Origin: CAVVFX01 sp963747535
GTDB taxonomy: Bacteria > Acidobacteriota > Terriglobia > Bryobacterales > Bryobacteraceae
DNA length: 64,000 nucleotides
NCBI GenBank assembly: GCA_963747535.1
Contig: CAVVFX010000011.1
Span: 62,001 to 126,000 of the forward strand
Reading direction: 5' to 3'
The notes beneath the pieces were generated by a model. The model worked only from the letters and a program-made list of their open reading frames with translations. It was not told the DNA's origin and made no database searches. The position numbers were made by a program, and so were the translations under genes. Position 1 is the stretch's first letter, and each line of letters begins with the position of its first letter. Positions 41,405 through 51,820 of this stretch are shown here, one piece after another.

Positions 41405-43594
41405 TTGAAGTATTTTTTCGTAGTCATGCTGACCCTGTGCGGGACGGGTCTGGCACAGGTATGCGCGCCCAATCTGGTGGTCCAGCCCAATGCAACGGTT
41501 TCAGCGGCACTTACCGCGTCCAATTGCACGCTGGCTGACGGAACTTCATACGCCGACTATCTGGTGGATTTCCCCGTCCATGGCACGTGGTCCGCGTCAG
41601 TAACCGCGGCCGACGGCGTTACTCCTTTGACCCTGATCCTACGGGATCTGTCCGGCGCACAGCTCATTTCCGGTGCGACAATTCAGCGAGCGGTGGAGCG
41701 CGGTACTTATCATGTGCTGGTAAATGCCGCGACTCCTGGTCAGGCTGTAGGCTACCAATTGACTTCCAGTTTCGTGGGGGCGCCTGGCGTGCTCTGCTGG
41801 AACTTCGCCATGCTGGGAACCATCCGGCCGATAAGTGGATTGCTTGGTCCGGCGAGTTGTATGCTTCCTGACGGCAGCGCCTATGATGGCTATCAGTTGA
41901 CTCTCTACGGCACGGGCACAGTCGATGTTGCGATCAGTCCTACCGGGTTCACGCCGCTGCTGATACTGCGAAGCTCAGATGGTTATTCTCTCCCCGGCAA
42001 CCTTTCCATCGACGACAGCGGTGCTACGCATCTGACGATCGACGCTGTAGGCAACGACACCTACACGCTGGTGGTGGCTGTGTCGTCTCCGGACCAGGCG
42101 GGTGGTGCTTATGCGGTAAGCGCCAATTTTACGCCGGATCAAGGAGAGACCTGCGTTTCTCAGGGGGCGTTGAGCACATCGCAGCAGAGCAGCGGCAGTA
42201 TCTCGGCCACCAGTTGCAATTTCAACCTGCCCGGCCGCGACGATAACGCGCTTTTCAACTTTTATAACGTCCACCTGGACCAGACAGGCGTCATACAGGC
42301 GTCTATTCCCACCGCTGATTTCAGTTCGTTGCTTTTGCTGCAGGACGCCGATGGAAACGCCATCAGCGAGGATATAGAGAGCAGCGGCAACGGTACCCCG
42401 CTCATTGAGCAGCAGCTTCCTCCCGGCGACTACGTTCTCATCCTCTTCAACGAGGACTCGTTCGGCGGCAACTACACTCTCAATTACCAGTACACGTTGG
42501 GTCCGGCCGCGCCTTGTCCGGTGATCAGTATGAATCCCGGAGACCAGGTGTCGGGAGTGTTGACGGGGGGCTCGAGTTGCAATGATTTCGGCTACCTCGC
42601 AGACACCTACCAGGTGGTATTACCCGCGGACGGCACGCTGACTCTATTGCTCTCCTCGCCGGATTTCTCCACCTTTGTGGATCTTCACGATGTCAAGGAC
42701 AACGACCTGACCTGGGGCGCCCCGACGCCCGATGGCTCCGGCTCGGTTGTCACCGTGAACCTTCGGGCGGGTACCTACTACGCCTACGCCGCGAGTATGG
42801 ACCTCCCCGGAGCGTATACGCTTAGCTATACGTTCACGCCCATGACCATCCCGGCGTGTCCGGCTGCTATGACGATGTCTGCTAACGAGTACATTCAAAA
42901 TGCCCAACTCGGTTCCACGAGTTGCCAGGGAAAGGACGGACGGATAGCTGATTTCTACCGGTTTACGCTGCCCTCAGCCAGCACTGAAGCGGTGTTCATG
43001 CTGTCCCAGGCTATTCCGCCCTATGTGAGTCTGTACCGGTCCGACGGAACGCCGCTACGGAGCGATCAGAACAGTTACGCTGATGACAACGCGGTCATCG
43101 TGCAATACCTCCCCGCCGGAGATTATCTGATCAAAGCGCGTTCCGCCGACCCGAATGCGACCGGACCGTACAGTCTGTATCTGGACTACCAGCAGGGTGC
43201 TCCGCCACAGCTCTGTGCGCCTCTCAGTTTACCGGTGAATGGGTCGGTGTCCGGACAAACATCGTTTACGTCCTGCGCCTGGTACGATAAGACCTTTAGT
43301 GATGTATATCAACTGAATATCAGCAGTTTGCCACAGGTTGTAACACTTGGCGCGCAGTCAACCGATTTTGATCCGTATTTGCTGCTTATGGACGCTAAGG
43401 GCAACCTCCTGGCTGCCGACGACAACAGCGGAGGAGGTCTTAACCCTTTGATTATACAGACGTTGAATCCGGGTGTCTATTTTGTAGTGGTGAAACCATC
43501 GAGCGACCCGACCACCTTTGGCAGCTACAGTTTGAGTGAGGTCTCCGGTCCGCTCCCGGCGATGCAGGCGGTAAGGCCGAGAGAAAAGTTTTAA
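41405..43594 (+). CDS. Secreted protein with about six PPC-like beta repeats
   Basis: 729 residues from TTG 41405, which gives the signal peptide KYFFVVMLTLCGTGLAQ. The rest is about six units of roughly 115 residues, each starting with a C-x-x-(L/I) segment and a short polar strand, with a second Cys about 25 residues on, then D-x-Y-x-(L/V) and ending with L-P-x-G-x-Y-x-(L/V) (for example LPPGDYVLILFNEDSFGGNY and LNPGVYFVVVKPSSDPTTF). This fits the pre-peptidase C-terminal type of beta sandwich. No enzyme domain is present, so the whole protein is a repeat array, likely at the cell surface. Each unit probably holds one disulfide. An earlier frame start (41378) adds nine unlike residues. Confidence 0.8.
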   Translation: MKYFFVVMLTLCGTGLAQVCAPNLVVQPNATVSAALTASNCTLADGTSYADYLVDFPVHGTWSASVTAADGVTPLTLILRDLSGAQLISGATIQRAVERGTYHVLVNAATPGQAVGYQLTSSFVGAPGVLCWNFAMLGTIRPISGLLGPASCMLPDGSAYDGYQLTLYGTGTVDVAISPTGFTPLLILRSSDGYSLPGNLSIDDSGATHLTIDAVGNDTYTLVVAVSSPDQAGGAYAVSANFTPDQGETCVSQGALSTSQQSSGSISATSCNFNLPGRDDNALFNFYNVHLDQTGVIQASIPTADFSSLLLLQDADGNAISEDIESSGNGTPLIEQQLPPGDYVLILFNEDSFGGNYTLNYQYTLGPAAPCPVISMNPGDQVSGVLTGGSSCNDFGYLADTYQVVLPADGTLTLLLSSPDFSTFVDLHDVKDNDLTWGAPTPDGSGSVVTVNLRAGTYYAYAASMDLPGAYTLSYTFTPMTIPACPAAMTMSANEYIQNAQLGSTSCQGKDGRIADFYRFTLPSASTEAVFMLSQAIPPYVSLYRSDGTPLRSDQNSYADDNAVIVQYLPAGDYLIKARSADPNATGPYSLYLDYQQGAPPQLCAPLSLPVNGSVSGQTSFTSCAWYDKTFSDVYQLNISSLPQVVTLGAQSTDFDPYLLLMDAKGNLLAADDNSGGGLNPLIIQTLNPGVYFVVVKPSSDPTTFGSYSLSEVSGPLPAMQAVRPREKF

Positions 43595-43599
43595 AATTG

Positions 43600-43906
43600 T
43601 GACGAATAGTTCTTTCAATTTTGCCCATTTCCTGATAAGGTAACTTACGAGTGCTATAAAACTGTGCGCTCGAACACGATTTAACGTTTTGACGTAAGTC
43701 GATGCGGAGGGACTGCTGTTTACCATAGGTTTTTGGTAACCGTCTGTTAGCCAGGACGTCATATTGAGTGTGAGCTAAGGCTGTTCTCATAGATTTTTTA
43801 AGGATGGTACCGCGGCGAGAGCCGGTGGTCTTAGGACCCCGCACTCGTTATCTATTTCGCGGGCCAGCCGGTAGGCGCACTCCTCCGAGCGCCTACCGGC
43901 TTTTTT
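43600..43906 (+). ncRNA. Candidate structured RNA or leader with terminator
   Basis: A gene-free, relatively AT-rich stretch with a run of hairpins on the plus strand. GTTTACCA pairs with TGGTAAC (43719-43741). ACCG-CGGC, loop GAGA, GCCG-G-TGGT makes a stem with a GNRA loop (43809-43829). CCCGC pairs with GCGGG (about 43838-43863). A strong terminator ends it (43867-43906). The word AAGGATGGTACCGCGG resembles a T-box core, but no synthetase or amino acid gene follows. It could be a small RNA or the leader of the gene at 43957. Confidence 0.4.
43867..43906 (+). terminator. Strong rho-independent terminator
   Basis: GCCGGTAGGCGC (43867-43878), 10-base loop, GCGCCTACCGGC (43889-43900), then TTTTTT. 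A perfect 12-bp stem. It lies 50 bases before the next start, so it ends an upstream transcript or an RNA of its own. Confidence 0.9.
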
Positions 43907-43956
43907 ATTTGCAGGCGTGGAGCAACTAAGCTTCGCTATCATACTTCCAGGCGAGT

Positions 43957-44271
43957 ATGAAACATGCGAGTGTTTTGATCTTGTTCGTCCTGACGGTTCT
44001 CCTGGGTCAACTGCCCGATGCCTCCAATCCTCCGCGGCACGATGAATCACCCGTCCGGCTCCCCAATGGAAAATTGCAATCCGACGAGATTCTTAAAGAA
44101 GACTACAAGAAGAATCTGAAGGATGCTCAGGATCTGATCGATCTGGCCCAATCTCTGAAGACCGGACTCGAGAAGGGCGAGCAGCACGTTCTCTCGATCA
44201 GCGACCTGAAGAAAACCGAAGAGATCGAGAAGCTTGCCAAGAGGATCCGCAGCCGGATGCGAAGGTATTGA
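43957..44271 (+). CDS. Small secreted helical protein, acidobacterial type
   Basis: 104 residues. Signal peptide 1-about 20 (HASVLILFVLTVLLGQLP), then RLPNGKLQSDEILKEDYKKN and a long charged helix region to the end (LSISDLKKTEEIEKLAKRIR). I recall short acidobacterial periplasmic proteins with the same L-P-N-G-K ... L-K-K-T-x-E-I-E-K-L-A-K-R-I-R plan and no known role. ATG at 43957, weak ribosome-binding site. Confidence 0.7.
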   Translation: MKHASVLILFVLTVLLGQLPDASNPPRHDESPVRLPNGKLQSDEILKEDYKKNLKDAQDLIDLAQSLKTGLEKGEQHVLSISDLKKTEEIEKLAKRIRSRMRRY

Positions 44272-44387
44272 CGGCTGCAGTGGTCTTCGTCCCAAAAGTG
44301 ACAGAAAATGGAGTTGCCGCACTTTCCAGACCCGATCTTTTACTCTGAAACCGGTGCATCGGCTGGTACAATGTTGAATGGCAGACC

Positions 44388-45998
44388 ATGTATCCGATCT
44401 TTCCGGCGCTTCTCGCCAGCTCAGGCCTCAATCATTTTCTCGCCGCTCAATTCGACGATACCTTCGCAGGCATCCATCATCTCAGTTGGTTTGACTGGGC
44501 TATTCTAATTCCGTATTTCACTCTTCTGGCGATTCTGTCGGTGTATGGCCTTCACCGCTACGAGATCATTCATACTTATTTCAAGCATCGCAAGAAGGCC
44601 GTGAGCCAGCCGCCGAGCCGGTTCGACAAGCTTCCCCCGGTCACGATCCAGCTTCCTCTTTACAATGAGCGCTACGTCGTCGAACGCCTCATTGAAGAGG
44701 TGATCAAGATGGAATATCCGCGGGAACTGTTGCAGATTCAGGTTCTCGACGATTCCACGGATGACACCCATCAGTTCGCCGAGGCTCTTTGCGAGCGTTA
44801 CCGCAATATGGGCTATCCCATCGAGTACCATCACCGCACCAATCGTCACGGCTACAAAGCCGGCGCTCTGCATGAGGGGCTTAAGACGGCTACCGGTGAG
44901 TTTGTTGCTATTTTCGATGCCGATTTCATCCCTCCTGCCGATTTCCTTACCCGAACCATTCACCACTTTGTAGACTCCAAGGTCGGGCTGGTTCAGACCC
45001 GTTGGAGCTATCTGAACCGGGAATACAATTTTCTGACAGAAATCGAGGCCATGCTGCTCGACGGTCATTTCATCCTCGAACACGGCGCCCGATCGCGTTC
45101 CGGGTGCTTCTTCAACTTCAACGGTACGGCGGGGATCATGCGCCGATCAATGGTCGACGATGCCGGCGGCTGGCAGCACGACACGCTCACCGAAGACTCC
45201 GATCTAAGCTATCGTGCACAACTCAAGGGATGGCGCTTTGTCTACCTTCCCGGGCTCGACTGCCCCTCGGAATTGCCGGTGGAAATGCATGGATTCCAGA
45301 TCCAGCAGTCGCGTTGGGCTAAAGGTCTGACGCAGTGCGCTAAAAAGCTGTTGCCGATGATTTTCCGTGCGAAGATTCCGTTCCGCGTCAAGGTTCAGGC
45401 TTTCCTCCATCTCACGCCTAACATCTCCTATCCCATGATGATCGTCGTTTCGGCGTTGATGCTGCCGGTGATGATCGTCCGGTTCTACATGGGCGTTTGG
45501 GAAATGGTGTTTCTGGATCTGCCGCTGATCATCGCGTCGTTCTGGTCGATTTCGGCGTTTTACGTGATTGCTTACCGCGAATTGCATCCGAAGACCTGGA
45601 AGCGGTCGTTGTTGCTGCTGCCAATGCTCATGGCGATCGGGGTGGCGCTGACCATCATCAATACCCGCGCCGTGCTGGAAGCCCTTTTCGGCATCCAGAC
45701 CAGCTTTGTCCGCACCCCTAAATATGCGATTGAAGGCAACCAGCCCGTGCGCCGCGTCAAGCAGACCAAGTACCGCCGCCGCAGCGGGTGGCTGCCCTAC
45801 ATCGAACTGGCCTGCGGGACCTATTTCCTGGCTATGGTGGTGTATGCCATCCAGACTTGGAACTATCTGACGGTTCCCTTCCTGGCATTGTTTGTCTGCG
45901 GATATTATTGGGCGGGCATCTCGACCCTCCACCAGGAGTATCAGGATCGCATGCGCTGGATGCGCCAGAACAATCTTGAATTCGAAACCGCTCGCTAA
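44388..45998 (+). CDS. Processive family 2 glycosyltransferase (cellulose-synthase-like)
   Basis: 536-residue membrane enzyme. One N-terminal helix (about 35-55), then the GT2 catalytic domain: PPVTIQLPLYNERYVVERL, VLDDSTDDT, AIFDADFIP (D-x-D, about 177), HDTLTEDSDLSYRAQLKGW (catalytic Asp) and QQSRWAKGLTQ (the Q-x-x-R-W motif of processive synthases). Four or five C-terminal helices follow, with a basic loop (VRRVKQTKYRRRSGW) on the cytosolic side. It would polymerise and move a beta-linked sugar chain. No PilZ domain or BcsB partner is present, so the CslA/glucomannan-type is as likely as cellulose. A dehydratase gene follows after 19 bases. Confidence 0.9.
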   Translation: MYPIFPALLASSGLNHFLAAQFDDTFAGIHHLSWFDWAILIPYFTLLAILSVYGLHRYEIIHTYFKHRKKAVSQPPSRFDKLPPVTIQLPLYNERYVVERLIEEVIKMEYPRELLQIQVLDDSTDDTHQFAEALCERYRNMGYPIEYHHRTNRHGYKAGALHEGLKTATGEFVAIFDADFIPPADFLTRTIHHFVDSKVGLVQTRWSYLNREYNFLTEIEAMLLDGHFILEHGARSRSGCFFNFNGTAGIMRRSMVDDAGGWQHDTLTEDSDLSYRAQLKGWRFVYLPGLDCPSELPVEMHGFQIQQSRWAKGLTQCAKKLLPMIFRAKIPFRVKVQAFLHLTPNISYPMMIVVSALMLPVMIVRFYMGVWEMVFLDLPLIIASFWSISAFYVIAYRELHPKTWKRSLLLLPMLMAIGVALTIINTRAVLEALFGIQTSFVRTPKYAIEGNQPVRRVKQTKYRRRSGWLPYIELACGTYFLAMVVYAIQTWNYLTVPFLALFVCGYYWAGISTLHQEYQDRMRWMRQNNLEFETAR

Positions 45999-46017
45999 TC
46001 CATGCGTCACGCCTGAA

Positions 46018-46944
46018 ATGGTTCGTGATGCCGACCACCGGATTCGTGTACTGGCTCAGCGTACCCCGGTCCTGACCTCGCATGGCGCATCCGCGCTCGC
46101 CGGCAAGCAGTTGTTTTTCAAGTGTGAGAACCTGCAACGGGGCGGCGCGTTTAAAATCCGTGGCGCTGCCAACCTCATCCTGTCGCTGCCTCCCGAAGCT
46201 ATCAGAAAGGGAGTGGTTGCGTTCTCCTCCGGCAATCACGCTCAAGCGACAGCGATCGCGGCAAAGTATGTTGGGGCAAAGGCGATCATCGTCATGCCGC
46301 AGGACGCCCCTCGCTGCAAGATGGAGCCGACCCGGGCGCTCGGCGCTGAAATCATTACTTACGACCGGCTACGCGAAAACCGGGAATCCATTGCCCAGCG
46401 CATTCTCGACGAGACCGGGGCGACCCTGGTACCACCTTATGACCATCCGATGATCATCGCGGGGCAGGGAACAGCGGCGCTCGAGTTGCTGGAAGACTTC
46501 CCGGATCTAGATGCCCTTGTGGTGTGCATCGGCGGTGGAGGGTTGATCTCCGGTACGGCGACGATTGCAAAATCGATCAATCCTCAAATTCGCATTTTTG
46601 GTGTGGAACCGGAACTGGCGAACGATACCTGGCAGTCGTTCCGTAAGGGCGAGCGTGTAGAGATCCCTCCTTCCGTGACGATCGCCGACGGTCTCCGCTC
46701 TCCCTCACCGGGTAAATTAACCTTTCCCATCATTCAGCAGTTGGTGGAGGATATTTTGCTGGTGACGGAAGACGAGATCCGGCAGGCCGTGCGCTTCTGC
46801 TTCACCCGAATGAAGACCGTGGTCGAGCCGAGCGGTGCAGTTTCCGTGGCTGCCGCGCTTTTTCAGAAGCTGCCCACGGAAGTAAAGCGAGTCGGCGTGA
46901 TCGTGTCGGGCGGCAACATGGATACCGAGACTTTGTGCGCGTGA
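46018..46944 (+). CDS. Threonine ammonia-lyase / serine racemase family protein (no regulatory domain)
   Basis: About 308 residues. Fold type II PLP enzyme: the Schiff-base lysine is in RGGAFKIRGAAN (about Lys46), the substrate loop in SSGNHAQA, the phosphate loop in CIGGGGLISG, and the ring-binding SGGN near the end. It would deaminate threonine or serine to the 2-oxo acid. The C-terminal ACT-like domain of biosynthetic IlvA is missing, so it is the short catabolic/unregulated type. ATG 46018 is used although the open frame reaches back to 45892 over the glycosyltransferase; similarity appears to begin about four codons before this ATG (VTPEM), so the true start may be non-standard. Confidence 0.88.
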   Translation: MVRDADHRIRVLAQRTPVLTSHGASALAGKQLFFKCENLQRGGAFKIRGAANLILSLPPEAIRKGVVAFSSGNHAQATAIAAKYVGAKAIIVMPQDAPRCKMEPTRALGAEIITYDRLRENRESIAQRILDETGATLVPPYDHPMIIAGQGTAALELLEDFPDLDALVVCIGGGGLISGTATIAKSINPQIRIFGVEPELANDTWQSFRKGERVEIPPSVTIADGLRSPSPGKLTFPIIQQLVEDILLVTEDEIRQAVRFCFTRMKTVVEPSGAVSVAAALFQKLPTEVKRVGVIVSGGNMDTETLCA

Positions 46945-46967
46945 CCTGATTTCCCGTGGGGCAGCTT

Positions 46968-47894
46968 TCAGCTTCTAACCGCAAGTTGGCCTTCTGGTCC
47001 AGAGTTTGCGCCGGCCGTTTGGCGCCCCCCGCGGGCTGGGAACTCTGTCAGTGGAGAGACCAGTTGAAAGGACTTCATATGGCCGAGCAGTTTGGCCAGA
47101 TCAATTGGCTTCATCAGGTATGCGTCGCAGAGCCCCATAAAGCTTCGGAACACTTCCCTGATGTCGTGCACTGTGGTCGTCATGATGATCTTTGCGCCGG
47201 ACGTCGAGAAGACGCCCTGGGATTCTTCGAAGGCGCGTATGTGCCGCACCGCCTCGCAGCCGTCCATGATGGGCATCATGATGTCCATGCAGAGAAAATC
47301 GTACCTTTGCCCCTGTTCCCAGGCAGCGCGATACGCCTCCACGGCTTCCCGCCCGTTAGCGGCGATGTGGCACTCGCCGTACCGGGACAGGAAGGACTGC
47401 AGGACCACACGGCACGTGAAGTCATCTTCCACCAGAAGCGTCCGCAGATTTCCGGAGACGTGGTGCGCTTGCTCCGGTGCGGAAGCGGAATCCGGGGCCG
47501 AGATCCCGTCACCGGTGAGCAGAGCGGCCAGAGCGGCCGTGATTTCGGATATGTCGGCCTGGTTGCTTTCGCCTGGATTGTGAATCAGTTCGCTCAGCCT
47601 GTCGGTAGCACGCAGCAGAACGCGGACTCGCGCCGACGTCGGGGCCATCTCGCTGTTGCGCATCGACGCCAGCACGTCTTCTATCCGGTGGGCCAGTTCG
47701 CGGATCTTTGTCAAGTCGAAAAACCCCGCCCCTCCTTTGACCGAATGCACCGCCCGAAACACACGGTTGATGGATTCGTCATCGGCATCCGTTCCGTCTT
47801 CTTCAATGGCAAGCAGTCCCTCTTCCAGGGTCGTCAGGTGCTCGCAGCACTCGGCCAGATATTCATTCGCCAGTTCGTCTTCAAGATTGATCAT
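46968..47894 (-). CDS. Hpt-receiver response regulator
   Basis: 308 residues from ATG 47894, which has GAGGA about ten bases upstream; the frame is open to 47960. Residues about 5-110 form an Hpt domain with the phospho-histidine in FRAVHSVKGGAGFF (about His50). Residues about 165-285 form a receiver with acidic pair LLVEDD, phospho-Asp in CMDIMMP and the Lys in YLMKPIDL. It should act in a phosphorelay. The adjoining hybrid kinase, 75 bases upstream on the same strand, is the obvious partner but appears broken. Confidence 0.85.
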   Translation of the reverse strand: MINLEDELANEYLAECCEHLTTLEEGLLAIEEDGTDADDESINRVFRAVHSVKGGAGFFDLTKIRELAHRIEDVLASMRNSEMAPTSARVRVLLRATDRLSELIHNPGESNQADISEITAALAALLTGDGISAPDSASAPEQAHHVSGNLRTLLVEDDFTCRVVLQSFLSRYGECHIAANGREAVEAYRAAWEQGQRYDFLCMDIMMPIMDGCEAVRHIRAFEESQGVFSTSGAKIIMTTTVHDIREVFRSFMGLCDAYLMKPIDLAKLLGHMKSFQLVSPLTEFPARGGRQTAGANSGPEGQLAVRS

Positions 47895-47969
47895 CGCTTG
47901 AAAGTCCTCAAAACCAAAGTTGTCAAGGAGTATACGCTCAGGTGGGGCGGAGGGCGCCATCCCGAGTGG

Positions 47970-50900
47970 CTAAACCCATCCAGACCCCTCAACCGTTCGC
48001 TTGAACCGCTCAAATTCCTCGACCGCGCGCGGCAGCAGCTCGCCGCAGCGGTCCAGTTGCCGGGCGGCGCCGGCCTTTTCCATCGCCATCGCGACTTCCC
48101 GCAGACTTTCTGCCGCGACCGTAGCTGCCGCCCCCTTCAGGGTGTGTGCCTGCGACCGCGTGCCAGGTGCATCCCCCCGCTCGACCCCCCTGCGTAAGTT
48201 CTCTAACTGCGAGGGAGCATCCAGGAGGAATCCCCTGAGAACCGCACCGGCCAGTTGCCGGTCTTCCATCAACCGCCGGAGCAGAGCCTTATCGTCGAAA
48301 ATGGTATCCGTCTGCTCATCACCCGACCCCACGGTGAGTTGAAGCGTATTGCGACTAGTCGATTCGATGCCGCCGGGCGCGGGCAACCACCTCGAAAGCA
48401 TATCCAACAGGCGCGCCAGTTCCACCGGTTTCGCAAGATAGTCGTTCATCCCTTCGCGCAGGCACTTGTCCCGGTCGGCCGGCATAGCGTTGGCCGTAAC
48501 CGCGATGATCGGAACGCTCGCACGAGCCGATCCGCGGATACGCCGGAGCGCTTCGAAACCGTCCATCACCGGCATCTCGCAGTCCATCAGAACCAGATCG
48601 TAGTCTTCGCGCTCTAACGCCTCCACGGCCTCGGCGCCGTTCACGACCGCTCTGCCGTTGATATCCCAGCTTCCGCAGTTGCGCGAGAATTACCTCCCGG
48701 TTGATGGCGTTATCCTCTGCCACCAGGATTCGCGCGGTTCGGTTCATAACGGTTGCCCCGCAACGCTCACCGACGCCTCGATTCTCCTGCCCAATCGCCG
48801 GTTGCGGTTCGCTGGGGAGTGCCAGCTCAAAAACCGCCGTGAACCAGAAGGTGGAACCTTGGCCTTCCCGGCTGTCGACGCCGATGGTTCCTCCCATCAT
48901 CTCGACCAGTTGCTTGCAGATCGCCAGGCCGAGCCCGGTGCCGCCGTACTTGCGCGTGGTGGAAGCGTCGGCCTGCACGAAGGGCGAGAACAGCGCCGCG
49001 ACCTGATCCGGCCGTATCCCGATTCCCGTATCGGTGACGGCGAAGCGAAGGGTTGCCGTGCCGTTCTCCTGCCTTTCGAGCGTCGCATCCAGCGTCACTT
49101 CTCCCCGTTCAGTGAACTTGATGGCATTGGCGGAAAGATTGGTCAACACCTGGCGCAGGCGGTGGGCATCGCCGCGCAGCAGCGGCGGAATTTCCGGCGA
49201 CACGCGCGAAATGAGGCGGAGCCCTTGGCGCTCGCCTGGACGCGCAAGAAGCTGAACGGCGTCCTCGACCGTTTGGCGCAGATTGAAGTTCAGATGCTCC
49301 AGAGCGACCTTCTGGGCCTCGATCTTGGAAAGGTCCAGAATGTCATCGATAAGAGCCAGCAGGGTCCGCCCGCTGTCCTGCGCCACTGCGGCGTATCGCC
49401 GCTGCTCCGGAGTGAGGTCCGTTTCCCCGAGCAGTTGAAGCATGCCAATGACGCCGTTCATCGGCGTGCGGATTTCGTGGCTCATGTTGGCCAGAAAGCG
49501 GCTCTTCGCCCGATTGGCGGCTTCCGCGCCCTCGCGGGCGCGAACCAACTCCGCCTCGTATCGTTTCCGCTCGGTAATCTCCTCCGCAATTCCAGCCACT
49601 CGAATCAGTTGGCCGGCCTCGTCGCGGATGGGAAAAGCCCGGTCCCGAATCCATTTCTCCTGCCCTTCAGGCGTTCGGATGCGGTATTCCGAGTCGATCT
49701 GCTCTCCCTGTATTTGTCTTGCAAACAATGAATGGGCCCGTTCCAGGTCGTCGGGATGGATCGCCTCCACCCAGGACATCGGAGTTCTGGTAGAGGCTGT
49801 CGCAGGTCCTGCCCCAAACCTGTTCATACGCAGGGCTGACATAGAGGATCTCGTTCGCTTCCGGAGGCATCATCCAGAACACTTCACGAATGTTTTCCGC
49901 CAACTGGCGAAATTTCTCCTCGCTGCTCCTGTAGGGCTTGCTCGGCTTGCTTGCGCTCGGTGATGTCCGCACTAAGGCCGACGTGGCCCAGCATAATCGC
50001 CACCAGGCGACAAGCGCGGCTCCGCGTAGCTGCCGATCAGACGCCACTCGCCGTCGGCACGCCGGACGCGGGCTTCGGCCCTAAAAGGCGAGTGTTCCCG
50101 CACCGCACGCTGGAATGCCCCAATGTACGCCGGCGCATCGTCCGGGTGAACCAGCGGATCGCCACGTGCTGCCTTCGGCCTCTTCGCAGGTTATGCCGCA
50201 GAACTCCCGGTATGCGCGGTTGATGAACTGATTTCCACCCTCGGCGTTGGTTACCCACATCAGTGTCGGGCAACTGTCCGCTATGATGCGGAAGCGTTCT
50301 TCGCTCTCTCGCAGCGCCTCCTCCGTCCGCTTGCGCTCGGTGATGTCTTCTACATGGACCACAAAATATTGAGGTTTGCCGCGGGAGTCTCGGACAACCG
50401 ACATCCTCATACGCCCCCACACTATCGTTCCGCTACGGTGGATATAGCGCTTCTCCGCTTCGACGAATCCGCCCGGGTCCTGCAGCAACTGCTCCATCCT
50501 CCGTTGGGAAGGCTCCAGTTCATCGGGGTGAGTCAGTTCCACCCAAGAGCTGGCAAACAGTTCCTGCTCGGAATATCCCAGCATCCGGCAAAACGCCGCA
50601 TTTAGCTGGATGAAGCGCCCGTCCGGCCCGCTCACACACATGCCGAACGGCGCGTGTTCGAAAATCTGGCGGAACCGCTCTTCGCTCTCCAGCAGCTTCC
50701 GCTCTGCCAGCAGGCGCTGGCCGATGTCGCGGGCGATGCCCGCAGCGCCCACCACTTCTCCGTCTGGATTCAGGATTGGGGAGATAGAGAGCGAGATGTC
50801 GACCGCGCGCCCATCTTTCCCTTGGAGAACCGTGTCGAACGGGCTGACGGTGCGCCCCTCCCGAACAGCCCCGAGGACCTGTGGGACTTCGTCACTGCGG

Positions 50901-51820
50901 CCAGGCGGAGCGAGTACGGCCGCACTCTTTCCGATGACTTCCTGGCTCGAGTAACCGAACAAGTCTTGGGCGCCCCGATTCCAACTGACGATGGTCCCAT
51001 CGAGCATCACACTGTGAATCGCATCGTCCGAAGATTCGACGATCGAGGCGAGCAAAGCCCGGGCTCGTTCAGATTCCCTCCGCTCCGAGATGTCGCGGAG
51101 AATCGTGGCGATGGCCACGATGTCACCCGTGCCGTGCCTCATTGGTGACGCGGTAATGGCTACGTGAATCTTCCGCCCGTCCTTGTGCAGGCACAAACTC
51201 TCGTACTGGGAGATGCGGTTGCCCCGCATTACCTGTTCGATGAATTGCGGCACCCTGGCTAGCCGTTCCGGAGCTACCAGCAACGACAGCGGCTTGCCGA
51301 TCGCATCTTGCGCGGAAAAGCCAAAGATCGTTTCCGCGCCGCGGTTCCAGGTAAGGATCAACCCCGTTGGAGTGAAGGCGATAATCGCATCCTCGGAACT
51401 ATCCACAATCGCAGCCAGGAACCTTTGCGCCTTCTCCGCAGCCTGCCGCGCCGTCACATCCTGCTTGATGGCGATGTAGTTGACAATCTCGCCACCCGAG
51501 TTCCGTACGGGTGTAATACGCATCTCCTCGGTATAAAGGGTTCCATCCTTGCGCCGGTTGATCACCTCGCCGTGCCAGACCCTCCCGGACCGGATCGTGT
51601 CCCAGAGTTCCCGGTAAACCGCCGCGGACTGGTGTCCCGACTTAAGAATGCGGGTGTGCTGCCCTACAGCCTCCTCGCTCGAGTATCCCGTCATCGCGGT
51701 GAACGCGGGATTCACGTACTGGAGGATTCCGTTTGTATCCGTGATCCCGATTCCGTCCGCGGCCTGCTCCACGGCCGCAATCAGGCCTGCCCGTTCGATC
51801 CCCTCACTTCCGCGACACAC
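47970..51820 (-). pseudogene. Multi-PAS hybrid histidine kinase broken by about five frameshifts
   Basis: Read through frame changes, this is one protein of about 1280 residues. Five PAS domains come first (51820 to about 50170), the fifth shifting near 50160 at STWR to LVHPDDAPAYIGAFQRAV. A second shift near 49990 leads to LGHVGLSADITERK, and a third near 49920 to SSEEKFRQLAENIREVFWMM (PAS 6). A fourth near 49785 leads to MSWVEAIHPDDLER, then the kinase core with SHEIRTPMNG and GGTGLGLAICK. The receiver starts ARILVAEDNAINRE and shifts near 48660 to VVNGAEAVEALE with DCEMPVMDG, and the end is an Hpt domain (AHTLKGAAATV). All domains keep good sequence, so decay is very recent or the breaks are consensus errors. 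Confidence 0.75.

Noticed and set aside
43800..43830. T-box riboswitch
   Set aside because: Only the core word is similar. The terminator stem does not compete with it, no specifier stem is evident, and the following gene has no link to an amino acid.
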